Shown here piece after piece: positions 8,684 through 16,443 of a stretch of DNA of 54,404 nucleotides (within the stretch, counting starts at the first letter, position 1; each line of letters starts with the position of its first letter). A model generated the notes under the pieces. That model made no database searches. It worked only from the letters and a program-made list of their open reading frames with translations, and was not told the DNA's origin. The stretch is from Aquincola tertiaricarbonis (lineage in GTDB: Bacteria; Pseudomonadota; Gammaproteobacteria; Burkholderiales; Burkholderiaceae_C). Both the position numbers and the translations under genes were made by a program. Location: the NCBI RefSeq assembly GCF_000969605.1, contig NZ_JZUE01000032.1, positions 1 through 54,404 of the forward strand, written 5' to 3'.

Positions 8684-10104
8684 CAGAAGAAGGTGACGCC
8701 CACCTGGAACAGGCGCTCCACCTCGCGCACCATGCGCTTGTGCGGCAGGAACACGATGACGTGGTCGTCGCTCTGGATCATGGTGTCGTGGTGCGCCATC
8801 AGCACCTGCGGCTTGGGCGCGGGCTGGTCGGCTGGCGCATCGGCGCGTGGCAGGCCACGCACCAGCGCGCCGATCTGCGCGCCCTGCGGCAGCGCGATCT
8901 GGTCGATGCGCCGACCTACCACCTTGGAGTTGCGGGCATCGCCGCGGGCCACGATCTCCAGCGCCTCGGCCGCGCCGCGGCGCAGGCTGTGCACCGCCTC
9001 CACGTCGCCGCGGCGGATGTGCGCCAGCAGCTCGCCGATCACCGTGTGCGACGGCGAGATGGCAATGTCGATCTGCGTGCCCTGCACCAGGTCGGCATAG
9101 GCGCGGCGGTTGATCAGCGCCAGCACCCGCCGCGCGCCCAGCCGCTTGGCCAGCAGGCAGGCCATGATGTTGTCCTCGTCGTCGCTGGTCAGCGCGGCGA
9201 AGAGGTCCATCTCCCGCACGTTCTCGTCCTCCATCAGGTCTTCGTCGGTGGAGTCGCCGTGCAGCACCAGGGTGCGGCTGCTGAGCTGGGTGGCCAGGTA
9301 CTCGCAGCGTGGCTGGTGCATCTCGATCAGCTTGATCTGGCAGGCTTCCTCCAGCTCGCGCGCCAGCCGCAGGCCCACGCGGCCGCCGCCGGCAATCATC
9401 AGCCGCTTGGTGGGCTTGTCCATCTGCCGCAGCGCGCCCAGCACCTGCCGCACATGCTCGGTGGCGGCCAGCACGAACACCTCGTCGCCGGCGGCGATGC
9501 GGGTGCTGCCTTCCAGCGGCACCGCATGGTTGCCGCGGTAGATCGCCACGATGCGCATGTCGGCCTCGGGCACCAGCTGCGGCAGCTCGGCCAGGCTGTG
9601 CTGCACCATCTGTCCGCCGCGCACCGCGCGAACAGTGATCAGGCTCACCAGGCCGCCCACGAACTCCAGCACCTGCAGCGCCTCTGGATAATCCACCAGC
9701 TTGCGCACGTAGCGCGTGACGGAGGCTTCGGGGCAGATGACCTCGTCCACCGCAAAGCCGCCCTCGCGCGCCAGCAGCGGCGAGCCGGCCTCGAACTCCG
9801 GCGAGCGCAGCCGGGCGATCGTCATCGGCACGTTGAACACCTGGTGCGCCACCTTGCACACCACCAGGTTGGTCTCGTCGGCCGCGGCGCAGGCGATGAG
9901 CATGTCGCAGTCGTCTGCCCCGGCCTCGCGCAGCACCGAAGGCTGGATGCCGTTGCCCGCCACGCCGCGCAGGTCCAGCCGGTCCTGCAGCACAGCGAGC
10001 CGCCGCGGATCGGTGTCCACCACGGTGATGTCGTTGCGCTCGGACACCAGGCTCTCGGCGACGCTCTCGCCCACCCGCCCGGCTCCGATGATCAGGATGT
10101 TCAT
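8683..10104 (-). CDS. trkA: Trk system potassium regulatory protein TrkA
   Basis: A 473-residue cytoplasmic NAD(H)-binding regulator of TrkH. It has two RCK modules: the first Rossmann motif is IIGAGRVGE at residues 5-13, the second is GGGRVGLRLAREL around residue 240. Each is followed by a TrkA_C-type subdomain. This matches the E. coli TrkA layout and length. Genes are ordered trkA then trkH, with the trkA stop overlapping the trkH start. It is divergent from the flavoprotein gene, with only 53 bases between them, so the promoters must be close together. Confidence 0.96.
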   Translation of the reverse strand: MNILIIGAGRVGESVAESLVSERNDITVVDTDPRRLAVLQDRLDLRGVAGNGIQPSVLREAGADDCDMLIACAAADETNLVVCKVAHQVFNVPMTIARLRSPEFEAGSPLLAREGGFAVDEVICPEASVTRYVRKLVDYPEALQVLEFVGGLVSLITVRAVRGGQMVQHSLAELPQLVPEADMRIVAIYRGNHAVPLEGSTRIAAGDEVFVLAATEHVRQVLGALRQMDKPTKRLMIAGGGRVGLRLARELEEACQIKLIEMHQPRCEYLATQLSSRTLVLHGDSTDEDLMEDENVREMDLFAALTSDDEDNIMACLLAKRLGARRVLALINRRAYADLVQGTQIDIAISPSHTVIGELLAHIRRGDVEAVHSLRRGAAEALEIVARGDARNSKVVGRRIDQIALPQGAQIGALVRGLPRADAPADQPAPKPQVLMAHHDTMIQSDDHVIVFLPHKRMVREVERLFQVGVTFF

Positions 10105-10157
10105 GGCGCGGGAGTGTAGGTTTGGCCACCTGGAGCCCGCACCTATGATCCGCGCCC

Positions 10158-11366
10158 ATGCAGCTTCGATACGACGCGATCATCCTGGGCGCCGGCGCCG
10201 CCGGCCTGCACTGTGCGGCCATCGCGGGCCAGCGGGGCGCGCGGGTGCTGGTGCTGGACCATGCGGCCAAGGTGGCGGAGAAGATCCGCATCTCCGGCGG
10301 CGGCCGCTGCAACTTCACCAACCGCGACACCACGCCGGCGCAGTTCCTCTCCGACAACCCGCACTTCTGCCGCTCGGCCCTGGCGCGCTACACGCCACAG
10401 GACTTCATCGCGCTGCTGCAGCGCCACGGCATCGGCTTCCACGAGAAGCACCGCGGCCAGCTGTTCTGCGACGAAGGCAGCGAACGCATCATCGAGATGC
10501 TGCTGGCCGAGTGCGAGGCCGGCGGCGTCACCCGCTGGCAGCCGTGCGCGATCAAGGGCGTGCGCCACGGCGCCGCCGGCTACGAGGTGGACACCGAACG
10601 CGGCACGGTGCAGGCACCGCGCGTGGTGGTCGCCACCGGCGGGCTCTCCATCCCCAAGATCGGCGCGAGCGACTTCGGCCACCGGTTGGCCCGGCAGTTC
10701 GGCCACCGCATCATCGAGCCGAGGCCCGCACTGGTGCCACTGACCTTCGCGCCCGAGACCTGGGTACCCTTCTCTGCCCTGGCCGGCCTGTCGCTGGAGG
10801 TGCACATCGACGCCGGCAGCGGCAAGAAGCGCACGCGGTTCCTGGAAGACCTGCTGTTCACCCACCGCGGCCTGAGCGGTCCGGCGGTGCTGCAGATCTC
10901 CAGCTTCTGGCGCCCCGGCGAGCCCATCACCATCGACCTGGCGCCGGGCCGCGACCTGGCCGCGGAGCTCAAGGCGGCCAAGGCCCGCTCCAAGCGCCAG
11001 CTGGGCAACGAGCTGGCCGCGCAGCTGCCGCAGCGCCTGGCCGACACCTGGCTGCAGCGCCAGGGCCTGGACGCCACCCTGGCCATGCCGCAGGCCCGCG
11101 ACCGCGACCTGGAGGCGCTGGGGGCCAGCCTGGGCGGCTGGCAGCTGCTGCCCGACGGCAGCGAAGGCTGGCGCAAGGCCGAGGTGACGGCCGGCGGCGT
11201 CGACACCCGCGAGCTGAACCAGCAGACGATGGAGAGCCGGCTGCAGCCGGGGCTGCACTTCATCGGCGAGGTGACCGACGTCACCGGATGGCTGGGCGGC
11301 TACAACTTCCAGTGGGCCTGGGCCAGCGCCGCCGCCTGCGCGGCAGCCTTGCAGCCCAGCCCGTGA
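10158..11366 (+). CDS. BaiN/HI0933-family FAD-dependent oxidoreductase
   Basis: A 402-residue flavoprotein. The N-terminal dinucleotide-binding motif is [12 protein letters not shown], followed by the family signature [12 protein letters not shown] near residue 50, a second nucleotide-contact [11 protein letters not shown] around residue 155, and a C-terminal FAD-contact region [14 protein letters not shown]. This is the HI0933/YhiN/BaiN family (TIGR00275), a set of NAD(P)/FAD oxidoreductases with mostly unknown substrates; the Clostridium BaiN member acts on bile acids, which should not be transferred here. The stop codon overlaps the -35 element of the rpsU promoter. Confidence 0.92.
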   Translation: MQLRYDAIILGAGAAGLHCAAIAGQRGARVLVLDHAAKVAEKIRISGGGRCNFTNRDTTPAQFLSDNPHFCRSALARYTPQDFIALLQRHGIGFHEKHRGQLFCDEGSERIIEMLLAECEAGGVTRWQPCAIKGVRHGAAGYEVDTERGTVQAPRVVVATGGLSIPKIGASDFGHRLARQFGHRIIEPRPALVPLTFAPETWVPFSALAGLSLEVHIDAGSGKKRTRFLEDLLFTHRGLSGPAVLQISSFWRPGEPITIDLAPGRDLAAELKAAKARSKRQLGNELAAQLPQRLADTWLQRQGLDATLAMPQARDRDLEALGASLGGWQLLPDGSEGWRKAEVTAGGVDTRELNQQTMESRLQPGLHFIGEVTDVTGWLGGYNFQWAWASAAACAAALQPSP

Positions 11367-11390
11367 CAAATCTGCGAAACACGCTATACT
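11363..11390 (+). promoter_or_regulatory. Sigma-70 promoter of rpsU
   Basis: GTGACA (-35, five of six consensus bases), a 16-base spacer and TATACT (-10, five of six) lie about 100 bases before rpsU. The -35 overlaps the stop codon of the upstream flavoprotein gene. The resulting leader would be about 90 bases. Confidence 0.75.
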
Positions 11391-11487
11391 CGCCGTCTTT
11401 GCTGCAAACCCGCGTCTCGATCCGATCGACGATTCCGGACCAACGGCCTTCGGACACCGAGCGCACAACCCCAGGATTTACCGTTAC

Positions 11488-11700
11488 ATGACCACGATTC
11501 GCGTCAAAGAGAACGAGCCGTTCGATGTGGCACTGCGCCGCTTCAAGCGCACCATCGAAAAGCTCGGCCTGCTGACGGAGCTGCGCGCCCGCGAGTTCTA
11601 CGAAAAGCCCACCTCCGAGCGCAAGCGCAAGAAGGCCGCGGCCGTCAAGCGCCACTTCAAGCGCGTTCGCAGCATGCAGCTGCCGAAGAAGCTCTACTAA
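11488..11700 (+). CDS. rpsU: 30S ribosomal protein S21
   Basis: A 70-residue basic protein of full family length ([20 protein letters not shown] to QLPKKLY), with the S21 helical core and a lysine/arginine-rich segment ([18 protein letters not shown]). S21 sits on the small-subunit platform near the anti-Shine-Dalgarno helix. It has its own sigma-70 promoter and a strong terminator directly downstream. In many proteobacteria rpsU leads the rpsU-dnaG-rpoD operon; here dnaG and rpoD do not follow. Confidence 0.98.
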   Translation: MTTIRVKENEPFDVALRRFKRTIEKLGLLTELRAREFYEKPTSERKRKKAAAVKRHFKRVRSMQLPKKLY

Positions 11701-11719
11701 GCTTCCCGGCGTCAGCCCC

Positions 11720-11757
11720 AAAGCCCGCGCGGGACGCCGCAGCGGGCTTTGTCGTTT
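11720..11757 (+). terminator. Rho-independent terminator after rpsU
   Basis: AAAGCCCGC at 11720-11728 pairs perfectly with GCGGGCTTT at 11742-11750, followed by a T-containing tail. It lies 20 bases after rpsU and 30 bases before yqeY, so it would uncouple or attenuate yqeY from rpsU. Confidence 0.85.
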
Positions 11758-11784
11758 CTGGACCATCCTCACCGGAGCCCCGCC

Positions 11785-12231
11785 ATGAGCCTCAAGGACC
11801 GCATCACCGACGACATGAAGAGCGCCATGCGCGCCAAGGAAGCCGACCGGCTCTCCACCATCCGCATGCTGCTGGCCGCCATCAAGCAAAAGGAAGTGGA
11901 CGAGCGCATCACCGTCGACGATGCCCAGGCCGTGGCCCTGGTCGACAAGCTGATCAAGCAGCGCAAGGACTCGGTGGCCGCCTACCAGCAGGCCGGCCGC
12001 GCCGACCTGGCCGACAAGGAAAGCGCCGAGATCACCGTGCTGCAGGCCTACCTGCCGCAGCGCCTGTCGGCCGACGAGGTGGCGGCCGAAGTGCGCGCCA
12101 TCGTGGCTGAGCTGGGCGCCAGCGGCCCCGGCGACATGGGCAAGGTGATGGGCGCGGCCAAGGCGAAGCTGGCCGGCAAGGCCGAGATGTCCACGGTGTC
12201 GGCCGCGGTCAAGCAGGCGCTGGCGCAGTAA
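11785..12231 (+). CDS. GatB/YqeY domain protein
   Basis: A 148-residue cytoplasmic protein of the YqeY family, whose fold is shared with the tail of the amidotransferase subunit GatB. Family features are MSLKDRITDDMKSAMRAKE at the N-terminus, a central coiled stretch and the C-terminal GASGPGDMGKVMG segment. The ATG giving MSLKDR was chosen over one 36 bases upstream because it matches family length and has CGGAG upstream. In Burkholderiales yqeY usually sits between rpsU and dnaG. Its function is not firmly known; an RNA or aminoacyl-tRNA related role is inferred from the GatB tail. Confidence 0.93.
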   Translation: MSLKDRITDDMKSAMRAKEADRLSTIRMLLAAIKQKEVDERITVDDAQAVALVDKLIKQRKDSVAAYQQAGRADLADKESAEITVLQAYLPQRLSADEVAAEVRAIVAELGASGPGDMGKVMGAAKAKLAGKAEMSTVSAAVKQALAQ

Positions 12232-12241
12232 GCTCGCCGCC

Positions 12242-12586
12242 ATGAGCCTGCCCCTGTCCCAGATCGCCGCCGACGTCTGCGTCGCCCCGCAACTCACGCC
12301 CGAGGCCATGGCCGAGGCGGCGCAGGCGGGCTTCCGCAGCGTGGTGAACAACCGCCCCGACTTCGAGCACGGCCCCGACCAGCCCACCAGCGCCGAGATC
12401 GAGGCCGCCGCCCGCGCCGCCGGCCTGGAATACCGCCACCTGCCGGTGGCCGGTGGCTACCAGTCGCCCGAGGAAGTGGCGCAGTGTGCGCAGCTGCTCC
12501 AGGAGCTGCCGCGGCCGCTGCTGATGTTCTGCCGCAGCGGCGCCCGCTCCACCCGGCTGTTCATGCTGGCGCAGCAACAAGCCTGA
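12242..12586 (+). CDS. TIGR01244/DUF442 rhodanese-like sulfurtransferase
   Basis: A 114-residue protein of the DUF442 family, related to the phosphatase-like domain of beta-lactamase-hydrolase-like proteins. Cys97 in FCRSGARST forms a rhodanese-type CRxGxR active-site loop, so a persulfide-transfer or phosphatase-like reaction is possible. NNRPDFEHGPDQP in the first half is also typical of the family. It starts 10 bases after yqeY, so the two are probably co-transcribed, and it is followed by a clear terminator. The substrate is unknown. Confidence 0.87.
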   Translation: MSLPLSQIAADVCVAPQLTPEAMAEAAQAGFRSVVNNRPDFEHGPDQPTSAEIEAAARAAGLEYRHLPVAGGYQSPEEVAQCAQLLQELPRPLLMFCRSGARSTRLFMLAQQQA

Positions 12587-12641
12587 CGGCTGGCTGACGG
12601 CCGCGGTCGGATATTGCGCCGCAGCATCGGTGCTTTCCCTG

Positions 12642-12666
12642 AACGCCCGCCTTGCGCGGGCGTTTT
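12642..12666 (+). terminator. Rho-independent terminator after the DUF442 gene
   Basis: AACGCCCGC (12642-12650) pairs with GCGGGCGTT (12656-12664) around a five-base loop and is followed by TT. It separates the rpsU-side genes from the TRAP transporter genes. Confidence 0.85.
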
Positions 12667-12762
12667 CACGTCGCCGATGGATACAGTGCGCGGTTTGCCC
12701 GCGCCGCACATCTGTCGGTGCCGGGCGTGAACCTTGACGAGAAAGCTTCCGCAGGAGGTGTT

Positions 12763-13356
12763 GTGTCCGGATTATTGAAACTGTCCCGGCTGATAGACCA
12801 GCTGAATGAATTCGTCGGGCGCTGGGTGAGCTGGCTGGTGCTGGTGGCGGTGCTGATCAGCGCATTGAACGCCATCGTCCGCAAGGCCTTCGGCACCAGT
12901 TCCAACGCCTTTCTGGAGATCCAGTGGTACCTGTTCGCCGCGGTGTTTCTGCTGGCGGCGGGCTACACCATGCTGCGCGGCGAGCATGTGCGCATCGACA
13001 TCATCCTGGGCCGCTTCAGCAAGCGCACCCAGATCAAGGTCGAGATCTTCGGCATCGTGGCCTTCCTGTTCCCGTTCGTGGTGGTCGTGATCGAGCTGGT
13101 GATGCCGCTGGTGATCCGCGCCTACACCTCGGGCGAGGTGTCCTCGAATGCCGGCGGCTTGATCCGCTGGCCGGTGTTCGCGCTGGTGCCGCTGGGCTTC
13201 ACGCTGCTGGGCCTGCAGGGCGTGTCGGAACTCATCAAGCGCGTGGCCTTCCTGCAGGGCCGCATTCCCGATCCCACCATCAAGAAGGTGGCCAAGACAC
13301 CGGAGGAAGAGTTGGCCGAAGCCATCCGCCTGCGTGAAGAAGGAGCACGGACATGA
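12763..13356 (+). CDS. TRAP transporter small permease subunit (DctQ type)
   Basis: A 197-residue membrane protein with four hydrophobic helices, the small (Q) subunit of a TRAP secondary transporter that uses a periplasmic binding protein and the sodium or proton gradient. The start is taken as GTG (VSGLLKLSRLID) because AGGAGG stands four bases before it; the frame is open further upstream through the terminator but has no supporting signal. The segment AGYTMLRGEHVRIDI is typical of DctQ. The stop overlaps the large-subunit ATG as ATGA, so the two are coupled. The substrate class is suggested by the convergent TakP-like binding protein. Confidence 0.92.
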   Translation: MSGLLKLSRLIDQLNEFVGRWVSWLVLVAVLISALNAIVRKAFGTSSNAFLEIQWYLFAAVFLLAAGYTMLRGEHVRIDIILGRFSKRTQIKVEIFGIVAFLFPFVVVVIELVMPLVIRAYTSGEVSSNAGGLIRWPVFALVPLGFTLLGLQGVSELIKRVAFLQGRIPDPTIKKVAKTPEEELAEAIRLREEGART

Positions 13357-15146
13357 TGGAGTTCTTCAGCGCCAACATGGCGCCCATCATGTTCGGCGGG
13401 CTCATCGTCTTCCTGCTGATGGGCTTCTCGGTGGCCTTCTCGCTGGCGGCCTGCGGCCTGCTGTTCGCCTTCATCGGCATCGAGATGGGCCTGCTGCCGG
13501 CCGCGCTGGTGCAGGCACTGCCGCTGCGCATCTTCGGCACCATGCAGAACGAGACGCTGCTGGCGATCCCGTTCTTCACCTTCATGGGGCTGATCCTCGA
13601 GCGATCGGGCATGGCCGAGGACCTACTCGACACCATCGGCCAGCTGTTCGGCACCATCCGCGGCGGCCTGGCCTATGCGGTGATCATGGTGGGTGCGATG
13701 CTGGCGGCCACCACCGGCGTGGTGGCGGCTTCGGTCATCTCGATGGGCCTGATCTCGCTGCCCATCATGCTGCGCTACGGCTATGACCGGCGGCTGGCCA
13801 CCGGCGTGATCGCCGCCTCGGGCACGCTGGCGCAGATCATCCCGCCGTCGCTGGTGCTCATCATCCTGGCCGACCAGCTGGGCCGCAGCGTGGGCGACCT
13901 GTACAAGGGCGCCTTCCTGCCGGGCTTCATGCTGGTGGGGCTGTACGTGCTGTACGTGCTGTTCATCACCATCGTGCATCCCAGCCGGGCGCCGGCCCTG
14001 CCGCTCGAGGCACGCACCATCCGCGAGGATGACGGCAGCACCGGCAACCGCTCGTTGCTGGCGGTGTTCCTGCTGTCCGTGGCGGCAGCGGTGGCCTTTG
14101 GTGAAACCCGGCCCGAAGGCACGGCCACCGACGAGAAGATCGTGCTGTCGATGTGCGTGGGCGTGGGCGTGGCCTTCGCGCTGGCGGTGCTCAACCGCCT
14201 GCTGCGGCTGAAGCTGCTGTCGCGCATGGCCGAGCGCGTGACCTTCGTGCTCATCCCACCGCTGGCGCTGATCTTCCTGGTGCTGGGCACCATCTTCCTG
14301 GGCGTGGCCACGCCCACCGAAGGTGGCGCCATGGGTGCGGTGGGCGCGCTGCTGATGGCCCTGGCGCGCCGCCGGCTGAGCCTGTCGCTGCTGCGCCAGG
14401 CGATGGACACGACGATGAAGCTGTCGTGCTTCGTGGTCTTCATCCTGCTGGGCGCCACGGTGTTCGGCCTGGCCTTCCAGGGCGTGGACGGCCCGCTGTG
14501 GGTGGAACACCTGCTCACCGGCCTGCCCGGCGGCCAGCTCGGCTTCCTGATCGTGGTGAACGTGCTGGTGTTCTTCCTCGCGTTCTTCCTCGACTTCTTC
14601 GAGCTGTCCTTCATCGTGGTGCCGCTGCTGGCACCGGTGGCCGACAAGCTGGGCATCGACCTGGTGTGGTTCGGCGTGCTGCTGGCGGTGAACATGCAGA
14701 CCTCGTTCATGCACCCGCCGTTCGGCTTCGCGTTGTTCTACCTGCGCAGCGTGGCGCCCACCGACGACTACACCGACCGCGTGACCAAGAAGCCGATCGC
14801 CAAGGTGAAGAGCTCCGACATCTACTGGGGCGCGGTGCCCTTCGTCATCATCCAGCTGGTGATGGTGGGCCTGATCATCGGCTTCCCGGGGCTGGTGGGG
14901 CACGACACCGAGCAGGCCTCGGGCATCGATGCCGACAAGGCGCTGGAGGAGATGGTGATGCCGGGCGGTGGCAGCGAAGCCTCGCCCACGCTGCCGGGCA
15001 TGGAGCCGCCTGCCACGCCGGACAGCGGCAGCGCCGCGCCTTCGGCCGAGCCCGAGCCGCCGGCCGGCACCACCGAGGCCGACGACGCGATGAAGGCGCT
15101 GCAGGACGCCATCCAGGAAGACGCGAAGGACGGCAAGAAGCCTTGA
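13353..15146 (+). CDS. TRAP transporter large permease subunit (DctM type)
   Basis: A 597-residue polytopic membrane protein, the transport-catalysing subunit. It is of the long TRAP type, with a cytoplasmic insert near residues 215-235 and the family motifs GVVAASVISMGLISLP, ASGTLAQIIPPS and VATPTEGGAMGAVGAL. It is longer than the roughly 430-residue classical DctM. The last 75 or so residues after the final membrane helix form an acidic, Pro/Ala/Glu-rich tail that ends in DAKDGKKP and has no obvious fold. It is coupled to the small subunit by a four-base overlap and ends at a bidirectional terminator. Confidence 0.95.
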   Translation: MMEFFSANMAPIMFGGLIVFLLMGFSVAFSLAACGLLFAFIGIEMGLLPAALVQALPLRIFGTMQNETLLAIPFFTFMGLILERSGMAEDLLDTIGQLFGTIRGGLAYAVIMVGAMLAATTGVVAASVISMGLISLPIMLRYGYDRRLATGVIAASGTLAQIIPPSLVLIILADQLGRSVGDLYKGAFLPGFMLVGLYVLYVLFITIVHPSRAPALPLEARTIREDDGSTGNRSLLAVFLLSVAAAVAFGETRPEGTATDEKIVLSMCVGVGVAFALAVLNRLLRLKLLSRMAERVTFVLIPPLALIFLVLGTIFLGVATPTEGGAMGAVGALLMALARRRLSLSLLRQAMDTTMKLSCFVVFILLGATVFGLAFQGVDGPLWVEHLLTGLPGGQLGFLIVVNVLVFFLAFFLDFFELSFIVVPLLAPVADKLGIDLVWFGVLLAVNMQTSFMHPPFGFALFYLRSVAPTDDYTDRVTKKPIAKVKSSDIYWGAVPFVIIQLVMVGLIIGFPGLVGHDTEQASGIDADKALEEMVMPGGGSEASPTLPGMEPPATPDSGSAAPSAEPEPPAGTTEADDAMKALQDAIQEDAKDGKKP

Positions 15147-15192
15147 TCGTGCTTGCCGCCGGCCCGGAGCCGGCGGCCTTCGACCCATGAAA

Positions 15193-15220
15193 AAGGGGCC
15201 CCTCGCGGGGCCCCTTCTTT
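15193..15220. terminator. Bidirectional terminator between TRAP permease and binding protein genes
   Basis: AAGGGGCCCC (15193-15202), loop TCGC and GGGGCCCCTT (15207-15216) form a ten-base-pair perfect stem, with A residues on the left and CTTT on the right. It can terminate both converging transcripts. Confidence 0.9.
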
Positions 15221-15238
15221 CTTGCGGCCGGGTGGCGC

Positions 15239-16321
15239 CTACAGCTTGGCCGACTGCATGTAGCGGTCGAACTGGCCTTCGGTGAAGCGGAACCACAGGT
15301 TCTGGTCGCGCAGGAAGCTGGAGTAGTCCGAGTACACCTTCTTCCAGGCCGGGTTGCTGTTGGACAGCTCCGAGTACACCGCCATCGATTCCTTGAAGGC
15401 GGCATCCATCACCGCCTTGGGGAAGGGCATCAGCTTGGTCTTGGCGGCCACCAGCTGCTTCAGCGCGGCCGGATTGCGGGCGTCGTACTTGGCCTGCATG
15501 TTGACGTGCGCGAAGGAGGAAGCCGCGTCGATGATGGCCTTGTACTCGGCGCTCAGGCCGTCGTATGCCTTGTTGTTGATGAAGAAGTCGACCTGCGGGC
15601 CGCCCTCCCACCAGCCCGGGTAGGCGTAGTAAGGTGCCACCTTGTAGAAGCCCAGCTTCTGGTCGTCGTACGGGCCCACCCACTCGGCCGCGTCGATGGT
15701 GCCCTTCTCCAGCGACTGGTAGATCTCGCCGCCGGGAATGTTCTGCGGCACGCCGCCCAGGCGCTTGACGATCTCGCCGGCGAAGCCGCCGATGCGGAAC
15801 TTCAGGCCCTTCATGTCTTCCAGGCTCTTGAGCTCCTTGCGGAACCAGCCGCCCATCTGGCTGCCGGTGTTGCCGCCCAGGAAGTTGATGATGTTGTACT
15901 GGCCGTAGAACTCGCGCATCAGCTTCAGGCCGTTGCCTTCCAGCATCCAGGCCGTCATCTGGCGGCTGTTCATGCCGAAGGGGATGGCCGCGCCGATGGC
16001 AAAGGTGGGGTCCTTGCCGAAGAAGTAGTACGGCACCGTGTGGGCCATCTCCACCGTGGCGTTCTGCACCGCGTCCACCACGCCGAAGGGGGGCATCAGC
16101 TCGCCGCCGGCATGCACCGAGATCTGGAACTTGCCGCCCGACATCTCCGACACCTTCTTGGTGAAGACCTCGGCCGCACCGAAGATGGTGTCCAGCGACT
16201 TGGGGAAGCTGGAGGCCAGGCGCCAGCGGATGTTGGCCTGGGCCTGCACGAAGGCAGGTGCGGTGCCCGCGGCAAGCACGCCCGCGATGCCTGCACCACG
16301 AACGAAGGAACGGCGTTCCAT
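15239..16321 (-). CDS. TRAP transporter substrate-binding protein, TakP-like (DctP family)
   Basis: A 360-residue periplasmic solute receptor. The N-terminus ERRSFVRGAGIAG followed by a hydrophobic stretch and AFVQAQA reads as a Tat signal peptide. The body has GGNTGSQMGGWFRKE, FRIGGFAGEIV and EWVGPYDDQKLGFYKVAPYY, strongly reminiscent of the Rhodobacter TakP group that binds 2-oxo monocarboxylates; the ligand here is an inference. A CAGGAGT Shine-Dalgarno precedes the ATG. It is convergent with the two permease genes rather than in a P-Q-M operon, so its expression must come from a separate promoter. Confidence 0.94.
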   Translation of the reverse strand: MERRSFVRGAGIAGVLAAGTAPAFVQAQANIRWRLASSFPKSLDTIFGAAEVFTKKVSEMSGGKFQISVHAGGELMPPFGVVDAVQNATVEMAHTVPYYFFGKDPTFAIGAAIPFGMNSRQMTAWMLEGNGLKLMREFYGQYNIINFLGGNTGSQMGGWFRKELKSLEDMKGLKFRIGGFAGEIVKRLGGVPQNIPGGEIYQSLEKGTIDAAEWVGPYDDQKLGFYKVAPYYAYPGWWEGGPQVDFFINNKAYDGLSAEYKAIIDAASSFAHVNMQAKYDARNPAALKQLVAAKTKLMPFPKAVMDAAFKESMAVYSELSNSNPAWKKVYSDYSSFLRDQNLWFRFTEGQFDRYMQSAKL

Positions 16322-16443
16322 GTAGGGGACTCCTGTGGAGGGAAAAATCGGTCGCGCGATTCTAGGAGTCGCATTTCGTCGGCCCCGAGGGGGTTTCCCC
16401 GCAGCAGATTCGGCGCCGCGCGCCCTCGGGCGTCAGCTTGCCG

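Noticed and set aside
7124-10357. A 1077-residue minus-strand frame running through both trkA and trkH
   Set aside because: Only the trkH part is protein-like. The upstream part is trkA read in the wrong frame, and true TrkA and TrkH starts and stops overlap as TGATG.
12652-12762. Upstream TTG start for the TRAP small subunit
   Set aside because: It would place the start inside a terminator hairpin and has no Shine-Dalgarno; AGGAGG supports the GTG at 12763.
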